Positions 21,799 through 29,438 of a stretch of 35,000 bases of DNA are shown here, piece after piece. Source of the DNA: Methanoregulaceae archaeon (GTDB lineage: Bacteria; Armatimonadota; Fimbriimonadia; Fimbriimonadales; Fimbriimonadaceae); NCBI GenBank assembly GCA_020850325.1, contig JADZEW010000011.1, positions 1-35,000 on the forward strand, in the 5' to 3' direction. The first letter of the stretch is position 1; each line of letters opens with the position of its first letter. The notes under the pieces were generated by a model. It ran no database searches. It saw nothing but the letters and a program-made list of their open reading frames with translations, and was not told where the DNA came from. The translations under genes were made by a program, and so were the position numbers.

Positions 21799-24129
21799 CT
21801 ACTTCTGCCAGAGCGGAGCTTCGCCCCAGAATCCTGCGCCGACCACGCCGCCGGTCCCTTCAGACCAAACGCTCGGGCTGAACACCGTCCAGTCGGGATA
21901 AGCGACTCCGGCGGCAAACAGAGGGAGTCTATCCGTGGAGCGCATCCCCTTCAGGGTGGTGCCGCCGATCACCGCGACCATCCCGCCGCCGACTTCCGTG
22001 GCGAACAGGCAGCCGTAGTCTCCCTCGAGATTGCGATCGTCGATCTTGACCGCTCCGCGCCGAAGCGTGAGCGGCGCGGCGAGCTTAGCGGTCGCAAAAG
22101 CGGCATTGGTGTCGGCGTTACCGTAGAGCACCAGATTCCGGTTGCGCAGAGTATCTGCCCGGACGGCGGCATCAGGGATCACGTCCACCGCGCCGTTCCC
22201 GCGGTACCACCACTGCTCGGCGTCGTAGCGCGCCTTATTGAACGACCAGGCGTTCTCCTCACGGGAGCCCTTGGTGCTGTAAACGAAGGCCATCTTGCGC
22301 TGCATCGCCTCCTTGAAGGGGCCAGCCTGCATCGGATTCGCGGTGACCGTCTTCCAGGTGCCGTTGACCTTTTGCAGATCGATGAAGGCAGCTCGGGTGA
22401 TCGGCGGTGGCACGGTTTGGCCGTCGATTTCACGTAGACCGGCAAAGACCCTCACGGCGGCCACGTTCTCGGTCGTCATCTTCATGGTGCTGCCGTTGTC
22501 GATCACGTGGATGCGGCTGGGTTCAAGTTTCTTCTCTTGGCGCCGAATCTCGACCATGTCCATCCGGCCGCTGATCGCGGGGTTCAGCGTCATGAACCGA
22601 AGTTCCCGCCCCTCGTTGGTCTTGACAAATCGGGTGAGCTCGGTCTTTTGGAACATCTCGAACATGGGTGGCCAATCGACGCAGTCCGCCCCTGCCGAGC
22701 GATCTCCGTCCCACCAGTGGCCAGCACCCTTCTCTTCGTAGTAGCCAATCTCCTTGCCGACCTTGGCAAAGGCGTCGCGCATGGCTCGCGCCTCTCGCAC
22801 CGGCACATTGTCGTCGGCGTCACCATGCAGGATGTACACCTGCTGCGTGGCGTGGTTCTCAAAGAGCCGCTCGGTGTCGGTCGGGGAGACAGCACGCTCG
22901 AAGAACGCCTCCATCGGCGTGGGATTCTGCGGACGCGGCTTGCCGACGTAGGTGTAGAAGCTGCGCCAGCCCGCGCTTGGGGCAATGGCGGCGAAGCGGT
23001 CGGGGAAGTGCGCGCCGAGCTGCCATGTGCCGTGGCCGCCCATCGAGTGGCCGGTCAAGTAGGTTCGACGGCGATCGGTGCCGTACTTAGCCTGTACATG
23101 GTCCAGCACCTCCATGGCGTCCATCCGGCCCCAGTCTTCCCAGTCGAAGCCATACGGACGACGGTTGGTTGCCGCGACGACCCAGCACCAGTCCTTCGCG
23201 CTGTAGGCCTCGGCCTGACCCTGGGCTTCGACGGACGCGCCATGGACCGTCAGGACCAGCGCCAATCCCTTCTCAGGTTTGGTCGGCGGTACGACCGCGT
23301 AGTATTGGACCGAGCCATCGATCGCGCTGACGAACGTCTCGCGGCGACTCTGATCAGGCTTGCGAATACGGATGGTCGGAGTGATGGTGTCGGTCTGCCC
23401 TCTGGCGGTCAGTTGGAGACTCAGAGCCGCCGATGCCCCGGTCAGATCCGTTCCCGGGGGGATCCGAAAGCCGACCTTTCGGATGGATAGCGGAGGAATC
23501 GAGGGGAGTGCCGTGGATTCGGTGCGGCGGTTCGGCAGCGTTGCTTTTAGCGTGCCGCCACTGAGAGGTGCATCGGAGCCGTTGACGACGATGACCGCGC
23601 CCCACTGGGTCTCGGGCTTGCCGTCGATCAGGTCGGGCAAGGTTAGGTCGTCCCTGTTGAAGACCACCGGCTTGGGCATCGGATCGAGGCTGACCTTGAG
23701 TCGTCCGCGTCCGGTGGCGAACAGCAGGTTGTTTGTGCCTTGCTGCAGCTTGACCGGCACCCGGTTGTAGCCGTAGCCGTAGACATCGCCGCCGCGCAGC
23801 TCCCCGTTGACATACGCGAGGTTGTGGCCGACCGCGTTCATCAGCACCACCTCGGTGCGGGGGTGATTGAGTTTGAAGGCCGCATAGCCGCCCTGGAAGG
23901 GACGGCCTTCGAACCAGCCGTCCTTGTTCGCCTTGTGCTCAGCCCAGGTTCGGTTGGCAACCGTCTCACCCGCCGACGGAGCCCGCCAGGTTCCATTCAC
24001 GATTTGAAGCGCGACGGCGTCGGTAGGGAAGGGAATCCGCCCGCCTCGTCCGACGGATTCGATGGCGAGGCAACTGTCAAGCGTCGTCGGCATCGCGACG
24101 ACCGTAAGAACCAACGGAATCCACGGCAT
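21799..24129 (-). CDS. Secreted alpha/beta hydrolase (prolyl oligopeptidase/esterase-like), multidomain
   Basis: A 776-residue protein with an N-terminal signal (MPWIPLVLTVVAMP). The front (about 25-265) is beta-rich with GGYAAFKLNHPR and NLAYVNGELRGGDVYGYGY, resembling a carbohydrate-binding or jelly-roll-like module. The alpha/beta hydrolase domain spans about 270-510: oxyanion region LVLTVHGAS, nucleophile elbow TGHSMGGHGTW (Ser362), acid in ILHGDADDNVP (Asp437 or nearby) and His471 in GAGHWWDGD. The order and spacing match S9-type or acyl-esterase folds. A 260-residue beta-rich C-terminal region is unassigned. It likely removes ester groups or cleaves peptides outside the cell. It lies 13 bp after the PEP-CTERM gene, probably in the same unit. 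Confidence 0.8.
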   Translation of the reverse strand: MPWIPLVLTVVAMPTTLDSCLAIESVGRGGRIPFPTDAVALQIVNGTWRAPSAGETVANRTWAEHKANKDGWFEGRPFQGGYAAFKLNHPRTEVVLMNAVGHNLAYVNGELRGGDVYGYGYNRVPVKLQQGTNNLLFATGRGRLKVSLDPMPKPVVFNRDDLTLPDLIDGKPETQWGAVIVVNGSDAPLSGGTLKATLPNRRTESTALPSIPPLSIRKVGFRIPPGTDLTGASAALSLQLTARGQTDTITPTIRIRKPDQSRRETFVSAIDGSVQYYAVVPPTKPEKGLALVLTVHGASVEAQGQAEAYSAKDWCWVVAATNRRPYGFDWEDWGRMDAMEVLDHVQAKYGTDRRRTYLTGHSMGGHGTWQLGAHFPDRFAAIAPSAGWRSFYTYVGKPRPQNPTPMEAFFERAVSPTDTERLFENHATQQVYILHGDADDNVPVREARAMRDAFAKVGKEIGYYEEKGAGHWWDGDRSAGADCVDWPPMFEMFQKTELTRFVKTNEGRELRFMTLNPAISGRMDMVEIRRQEKKLEPSRIHVIDNGSTMKMTTENVAAVRVFAGLREIDGQTVPPPITRAAFIDLQKVNGTWKTVTANPMQAGPFKEAMQRKMAFVYSTKGSREENAWSFNKARYDAEQWWYRGNGAVDVIPDAAVRADTLRNRNLVLYGNADTNAAFATAKLAAPLTLRRGAVKIDDRNLEGDYGCLFATEVGGGMVAVIGGTTLKGMRSTDRLPLFAAGVAYPDWTVFSPSVWSEGTGGVVGAGFWGEAPLWQK

Positions 24130-24142
24130 ACGCCGGTTTTAC

Positions 24143-24886
24143 CTAGCGGTCGGTTCGTCGGGTTCGACGTCGAAGCACGTATCCGGTAGCCAGGGCCACC
24201 GCACCGAGCGTTGCCGGTTCCGGCACCACGGTGTCACCGCCGCCATCGATCGTGCCGATGATCAACCCGCCGCCAAGAAGGCCCAGGAGCCACGGACCGA
24301 TGCCGAGGGGCGTGCCGATAATCGGGATCGGGCTCTCGTTGGTGGTGATGATCTCCTCGGGTAGATCGCTGAGCCCCGGCACTTCGGGGGTCATGGCGAT
24401 CAAATCTTCAAACTCAGAGAGTTCGTCCGGTTGTGCTTCAAGTTCGCGAAGATCTTCGGTCACCCGGGCGGACAGCTTGGGCTCAGGATTCTTGGCCGAC
24501 TCGGGCACCTTCGGCCCTCGGGTCAACGGGTTGCCACACTTGGCGATCAGTACGGGGCTGCCGAACATGTCCGCAAAGACGGGCGTTCCGAGTTTCAGCT
24601 TTTGGACATGCATCTTTACGAAGCCTCCCGGAGGGATGCTGTAGACCTGATAGGTTCCTGGAGTCGTCAGCCGGGCCAACTTTAGGCTCGAAAGATAGGC
24701 GAGCACTTCACGGTGATTCATCGCGAAATGTCGCTGAAAACGGTCGCTGACCTCGGCATCAGTACGAACTTGTTCCACCAACTGAGCAACTGACCCCGCA
24801 TGACGATTCAAGAAAGCGTTTCGATCAGGTCTTGCGACCGAAAGGGAGACCAGTAACAACCCAACAACAATCCAGAACGTTCTCAT
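24143..24886 (-). CDS. PEP-CTERM sorting domain protein
   Basis: A 247-residue exported protein. The start at 24886 gives a proper signal peptide (MRTFWIVVGLLLVSLSVA); a longer frame reaching 25159 has no support and would overlap the importer gene. The mature part is unassigned and rich in charged residues. A low-complexity stretch near 185-215 (ITTNESPIPIIGTPLGIGPW, then LLGLLGGG) precedes the C-terminal sorting tail: VPEPATLG, a hydrophobic helix and RRRTRR. Exosortase would process it. The hydrolase gene follows within 13 bp, so both products may act at the cell surface. The 134-bp gap upstream (24887-25020) shows no gene. Confidence 0.85.
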   Translation of the reverse strand: MRTFWIVVGLLLVSLSVARPDRNAFLNRHAGSVAQLVEQVRTDAEVSDRFQRHFAMNHREVLAYLSSLKLARLTTPGTYQVYSIPPGGFVKMHVQKLKLGTPVFADMFGSPVLIAKCGNPLTRGPKVPESAKNPEPKLSARVTEDLRELEAQPDELSEFEDLIAMTPEVPGLSDLPEEIITTNESPIPIIGTPLGIGPWLLGLLGGGLIIGTIDGGGDTVVPEPATLGAVALATGYVLRRRTRRTDR

Positions 24887-25020
24887 AATGCAACCCAGAA
24901 ACTCCCACATATTCGGACTCCCGGAGGCTCTAGGCTGTTCCGCGCAAGAAGCGCGCCATAGGTTCAAAGTACACGATACGTCCATCAAAGAAACGACACA
25001 AACGATGGCGTTCTGCGGGG

Positions 25021-27450
25021 CTAGACTCGCGCGGTGGTGAACTTCACATTCAGGAGGCTTCTGATCTGGAGGAGGGTGAAGCCGATGAGGATCGTGCCCA
25101 TCATCCAGGCTGCGGCGGTGGCGTAGCCGAACTTCAAGAACATGAACGCGTTCTCCCAAATCTCAAGCCCGACCGTGCGCGTGGCATTGAGTGGGCCGCC
25201 GCCGGTGAGAACGAAGATGTTCTCCATCGCCTTGAACCCCGCGATGAAGACGCCCAGCAGGTTGATCATGATCAGCGTCCGCAACCCGGGCAGGGTGATG
25301 AATCGAATCTTCGCAAGCCAACTGGCACCATCGAGATCGGCGGCCTCATAGCGCTCCTCGGGGATGTTCTTCATGGCGGCAAGATAGAGGATCGACCCCG
25401 GCCCCGCACCGGCCCAAATGCCCGGGAGAACCACTGCGAACAATGCCAGGGAGGGATTGCCGAGCCAATCAACCGCCTTGGGCGCGACGTTCATGCCGAT
25501 GGTTGGAGCCACTAAGTTGTACAAATCGATGAAGGGGGACAAGAGCGTGTTCAGGATGCCCTGCTCGGTCTTGTCGTAGAACTGCCGCCAGAGGAACGCG
25601 ACGACGATCGCGCTGGTCATCGCCGGCAGATAGAACACCGTGCGGAAGAACACCTTCGCCCGCGGAATCTCGTTGAGGGCGATCGCGAGAAACACCGGGA
25701 TGAAGAACCCGATGAGCAGACTCAGCCCAACATACAGGAACGAGTTGAGCAGCGAGCGCCAGAACACCGGCTGAGAAAACACCGCGATGAAGTTGTCGAG
25801 CCCAACGTACGTCGGCGCCTGCCCGATGCGGTAGTCCTGGAAGGCGATGACGAGGCCGCGAGCGAGCGGGTAGTACGCCCAGAGCACGATGCTCGCCACC
25901 GCAGGCGCCAGGCAAGCCGCCATGAACCGGAGCATGCGCGGGCGACTCTGACCGACCGGGCCACCCACCGAAACGAACGCGCCCCGTCGACGGCTCGCCC
26001 GGATTCCCAGTCCTAGCCCGACAATGGTGAGCACTCCCAAGCCGCCCACGAAGCCCGCGGCCCACGCGCGCGTCCTCGCCATCTCTTCCGGTGGCACATA
26101 GCCAAGCATCTTCTGGTCCATCTCGCGAGCCACCCCGCTGAGGATCTCCATCGCGGGCGTCTCCGGCTCAAGCTTTGCTCGGTCGAGCGCCTGGTCGAGT
26201 ACCGCATAAACCTGCTGCATGTTCCGGCCGTAGGGTTCGGGGTGGCCGGTCTCGAATACGGATCTGCTCGCTTTGACGTATAGCGGATCGACCTGCGCGG
26301 CGAGATCGGGATAGCCAAACTTCTCGAGCCAAATCGGGTTGACGAGCCGTCCCATGCCGAGTTCGACGAACCGCTCGGTGTTGATTTGCGCGGCGCGCTC
26401 GCCAGCGAAGAATGCGATGAACTTCCAGCACGCTTCGAGCCTCTTAGGGTCTTTGACGTTGGCGTTGATCGCCCACATGCCCGCGTTGATCTCATTCGCC
26501 GGACCGGCGGGGCCAGCAGGCAGCGCGGCGACGCCGAGCACGCTGGGGTCGAGGTCGGACATGTTCAGGAGGACATCGTTGGTGTAGTCGAACCACATCG
26601 ACGCCTTGCCCTCTCGAATGGCGGAAAGCCGGTCGGAGGTGAGCAAAGCGATCGGTCCTGCGTCCTTGCCGCTCTTGCCTGGCCAGGTCTCGACGGTCAA
26701 TCGTCGGTACATGTCGAGCGCCTTCACGCCCGCTTCGGTCGCGATGCCTGCCTTCCAGATGCCCGACTCGGTGGGATAGGCGACCTCGCCCCCCGCCTGG
26801 TACACGAAGTTGCTCCAGTGGTAGCCGCGGCCGCCGATGCCGGTCGAGAACAAGAACCCATTGCGGCCGGGGCGCGCCTCGGTCAATCGGCGCCCGTACT
26901 CGATGAACTCATCCCACGTCCGAGGCGGGCGGTTCGGGTCAAGTCCGGCCTCCAAGAAGTGGTCTTTCCGATAGTACAGCGCCATCGCCACCTGAAAGAA
27001 CGGCACCGCGTACAGATGCTTGTCGTAGCTGCGCAGGACCTTCTCGATGAAGGGGTGGATGCGCTCCTTCGCGGCGGGGTCGCGCTCGATCAGATCGTCC
27101 AGAGGGCGGCAAAACCCCTGATCGATGTAGTTGAAATACTGCCGGAAGTTGACGTAGAACACGTCCGGCGCGGTGTCTCCCGCCATCGACATGAGGAAGC
27201 CGCTTTCCGCGCGCTCGCCGGTGAGTTCCAGGCCCCCGGCGTTCACGACGCGGATGCCCGGATGCTCGCGGTGGAACGTGTCGAAGACGGCGCGGCGGGC
27301 GAGCGAGCGAGGGTCAGTCGCTTCCTTCGCGGGGATGCCTTGGGCCGGGCCGGCCATCATGCGAATGGTCACGGGCTCTTGGCTCGCGGCGACCGCGACC
27401 AAGCCCCATACCAGTCCCGCGGCGATCCAGCTCCGCATACGCTCCATCAT
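25021..27450 (-). CDS. Substrate-binding protein fused to MalF-type permease (carbohydrate ABC importer), second fusion
   Basis: An 809-residue fusion. An N-terminal signal or anchor (about 1-22) leads to an extracytoplasmic family-1-type solute-binding domain (about 25-450), with the marks APDVFYVNFRQYFNYIDQG, HLYAVPFFQVAMALYYRKD and RPPRTWDEFIEYGRRL. A membrane helix (463-483) and a basic loop (RASRRRG) connect to a complete MalF-like permease (about 505-805), whose EAA loop YEAADLDGASWLAKIRFITLP is at 701-721 and docks the ATPase. Normally the binding protein and permease are separate chains. There is no MalG partner downstream; the one at 27696-29438 lies upstream. Several ATG codons (27450, 27447, 27438) could serve as start. 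Sugar type unknown. Confidence 0.88.
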   Translation of the reverse strand: MMERMRSWIAAGLVWGLVAVAASQEPVTIRMMAGPAQGIPAKEATDPRSLARRAVFDTFHREHPGIRVVNAGGLELTGERAESGFLMSMAGDTAPDVFYVNFRQYFNYIDQGFCRPLDDLIERDPAAKERIHPFIEKVLRSYDKHLYAVPFFQVAMALYYRKDHFLEAGLDPNRPPRTWDEFIEYGRRLTEARPGRNGFLFSTGIGGRGYHWSNFVYQAGGEVAYPTESGIWKAGIATEAGVKALDMYRRLTVETWPGKSGKDAGPIALLTSDRLSAIREGKASMWFDYTNDVLLNMSDLDPSVLGVAALPAGPAGPANEINAGMWAINANVKDPKRLEACWKFIAFFAGERAAQINTERFVELGMGRLVNPIWLEKFGYPDLAAQVDPLYVKASRSVFETGHPEPYGRNMQQVYAVLDQALDRAKLEPETPAMEILSGVAREMDQKMLGYVPPEEMARTRAWAAGFVGGLGVLTIVGLGLGIRASRRRGAFVSVGGPVGQSRPRMLRFMAACLAPAVASIVLWAYYPLARGLVIAFQDYRIGQAPTYVGLDNFIAVFSQPVFWRSLLNSFLYVGLSLLIGFFIPVFLAIALNEIPRAKVFFRTVFYLPAMTSAIVVAFLWRQFYDKTEQGILNTLLSPFIDLYNLVAPTIGMNVAPKAVDWLGNPSLALFAVVLPGIWAGAGPGSILYLAAMKNIPEERYEAADLDGASWLAKIRFITLPGLRTLIMINLLGVFIAGFKAMENIFVLTGGGPLNATRTVGLEIWENAFMFLKFGYATAAAWMMGTILIGFTLLQIRSLLNVKFTTARV

Positions 27451-27541
27451 AGCGCGAATGGGCCGTTTACCGACGCCGAGGACCCTCGAAGGGTTGGGGT
27501 TAGTTCAGAGGGTGTTTCGTCGTGCCCAAACCTGAGGACTC

Positions 27542-27616
27542 ATTGTGGGAGCGGGATGTATCCGTGCCCGCTCTGAACCTGAGAGGTTCCGGCACGATGC
27601 ATCCGGAACCCACAAT
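27542..27616. repeat. Compact inverted-repeat element predicted to fold as a three-way junction
   Basis: Within the 245-bp gap between two importer genes, ATTGTGGG (27542-27549) pairs with CCCACAAT (27609-27616). These enclose two hairpins: GAGCGGG...CCCGCTC (27549-27573, 11-nt loop) and GGTTCCGG...CCGGAACC (27585-27610, 10-nt loop), with one or two bases shared at the junction. An alternative hairpin, GAACCT-GAG-AGGTTC (27575-27589), competes with the second. There is no T-run, so a simple terminator is unlikely. The flanks (27451-27541, 27617-27695) show no gene. It could be a REP-like unit or a 5' leader structure. Confidence 0.6.
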
Positions 27617-27695
27617 CAAGCACGATGCAACAACCTCGTTCGTTCCCCCGCCGCCAGGTTGCACGCCCACCTCGTTGCCAATCAAGCGGGGTCGA

Positions 27696-29438
27696 TTACC
27701 GCCCGCCCAAGCCGCTCAACGCCACGCCCTCGATGAAATAGCGCTGGAAGAAGAAGAAGATCGCCAGCACCGGCACCATCGTCAACGTCGCAAACGCCAT
27801 GAGATAGCCCGGTTCGCCACCACGGTCGCTCGCAAAGAGCTGTAGCGCGTACGAGAGTGGCATGTTCTCGGGCGAGTTGATGTAGATCAGCGGCCCCATG
27901 AAGTTGTTCCAGGCACCCATGAAGGTCCAGATGAAGATCACCGCGAGCGCGGGCTTGATCTGCGGCAGCATGATGCTCCAGAACGTGCGCAAGTAGCTGC
28001 AGCCGTCGATCTTCGCCGCGTCCTCGAGCTCCATCGGGATGTTCATGAAGAACTGGCGCAGCAAGAAAATGTTAAACGCCGAGCCGAAGAAAGCGGGCAC
28101 CCACAACGGATAGAGCGTGTCGATCCACCCCAGCGACCGGAAGATCAAGAACTGGGGCAGCAGCGTTACCGCGCCGGGCAGCATCATCGTGGCGAGCATC
28201 AGGCTAAAGAGCGGTCCTCTCCCCGGGAAGCGCATTCGGCTGAACGCGTAGCTCACGATGCTTGAGCTGAAGAGCGTGCCGATGATGCTCAAGACGACGA
28301 GGAGCAGTGTGTTCTTTAAGTACACGAGGCCGAACTGGGTCTCCGGGGGTAAGTAGCTGAGGGACTCAGGGTAGTTTCGGACATTCAGCCCAATATGGCG
28401 GACCGGCTCGGTTTCACCTGCCGGGATGATGCGCTCTTGGTCCTTCAGTTCTGCTGGCTGCTGAATCTTGACTTTCTTGCGCCCATCCTCGAAGTCCTCG
28501 ATCACGATGCCGCGGATCGAGGTGCCGTCGGCATTCGCGGTGACCACCTCGGCCTTGCGCGGGACTTCTTTGAGTTCGCTTCGCAGCGTGTCCATGGTGA
28601 CGCCACGAATCGAAAGCGGCCGGTAGATGTCGATCTTGACCCGATCCGCGTCCAGTTCCTCGATGATCACCCCCTCGACCATCTGGCCGTTCAAGCTGGC
28701 TTCGTACATCGGCTGGCGCGGGTCGAAGTAATCCACCCGCTCGGTGACGCGGGGCACCCAGATGATGCCCTCGGGGGAAGACATGTCGCGGTCTTCCTTA
28801 AAGCTCGTGATCAGCAGGTAGGCGAACGGCAGACCGAACACGAACGAACCTGCGATCAGCGCCGCCTGCACGACGATGCCTTTCGCGAAGCCTCGGGTGG
28901 CCGTCGACCGGGCCGCGAACGCCATCGCTCCGACTCCCGCCACCAGAAGCAGCAACGTCACCACGGCGGTGTTGATGCCGAAGGGAATCCCGCCCTTCAG
29001 CACCGCGATGGTGTTCGCGGGCTCGCGGAAGTACAGCACGGAGAAGCCTATCGCGACCAGCAGCCAGATGCCAGCCGCCTTATGCTTGCCCAAAGCCTCG
29101 CGACCGTTGAGTGCTTGGGCGGCTTGGACAAAGCGGACGCCCACCATGAGCAGCGCGACAACCGCGCCCCACGCGGTGAACGGCATCACGAACCAAACGA
29201 TGGGCAGACGCCAGACGCCCTCGGTTGAGGTCTCTCGCATCGGAGGAAGCAGCCATCCGAGAGCGAGGCCCAGCGCCGCGAGCGCGACTGACGTGAGCAT
29301 CGCGCGACGGTTCGCGTCCCGGGTCGTAGCGGGGCCGGTGAAGAGTTGGAAGCCAAACCAAACTCCGCGAAAGAGCATGTACCAACCCAGCCAAATCGCG
29401 AGCGTTCCGAGGGCGTACAGTAGGTTCGTGGTGATCAT
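27696..29438 (-). CDS. MalG-type carbohydrate ABC permease with extra N-terminal helices and a periplasmic insert
   Basis: A 580-residue permease, about twice the usual ~280 aa. The C-terminal part (about 370-580) is typical: NTLLLVVLSIIGTLFSSS, the EAA loop LEDAAKIDGCSYLRTFWSIMLPQ (470-492), and the end FIEGVALSGLGG. The first MalG helix lies at about 190-212 and is followed by a 150-residue extracytoplasmic insert. Within it a short motif occurs twice (VEGVIIEELDADRVKIDIYRP at 254-274 and IRGIVIEDFEDGRKKVKIQQP at 308-328). Residues 1-180 add about five membrane helices. The start at 29438 overlaps the upstream stop (ATGA), so it is coupled to the first fusion gene. An upstream in-frame extension overlaps that gene too far to be real. 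Confidence 0.87.
   Translation of the reverse strand: MITTNLLYALGTLAIWLGWYMLFRGVWFGFQLFTGPATTRDANRRAMLTSVALAALGLALGWLLPPMRETSTEGVWRLPIVWFVMPFTAWGAVVALLMVGVRFVQAAQALNGREALGKHKAAGIWLLVAIGFSVLYFREPANTIAVLKGGIPFGINTAVVTLLLLVAGVGAMAFAARSTATRGFAKGIVVQAALIAGSFVFGLPFAYLLITSFKEDRDMSSPEGIIWVPRVTERVDYFDPRQPMYEASLNGQMVEGVIIEELDADRVKIDIYRPLSIRGVTMDTLRSELKEVPRKAEVVTANADGTSIRGIVIEDFEDGRKKVKIQQPAELKDQERIIPAGETEPVRHIGLNVRNYPESLSYLPPETQFGLVYLKNTLLLVVLSIIGTLFSSSIVSYAFSRMRFPGRGPLFSLMLATMMLPGAVTLLPQFLIFRSLGWIDTLYPLWVPAFFGSAFNIFLLRQFFMNIPMELEDAAKIDGCSYLRTFWSIMLPQIKPALAVIFIWTFMGAWNNFMGPLIYINSPENMPLSYALQLFASDRGGEPGYLMAFATLTMVPVLAIFFFFQRYFIEGVALSGLGGR

Noticed and set aside
24887-25159. N-terminal extension of the second PEP-CTERM protein
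   Set aside because: It would remove the signal peptide from the N-terminus and overlap the importer gene; the start at 24886 is far better.
26386-27576. Plus-strand open frame of about 400 codons opposite the second fusion gene
   Set aside because: It is antisense to the binding-protein domain, which is clearly coding, and shows no motif of its own.
27542-27616. Possible tRNA or CRISPR-like unit because of the nested palindromes
   Set aside because: There is no acceptor/anticodon/T-loop layout and no spaced direct repeats; the pattern is inverted repeats only.
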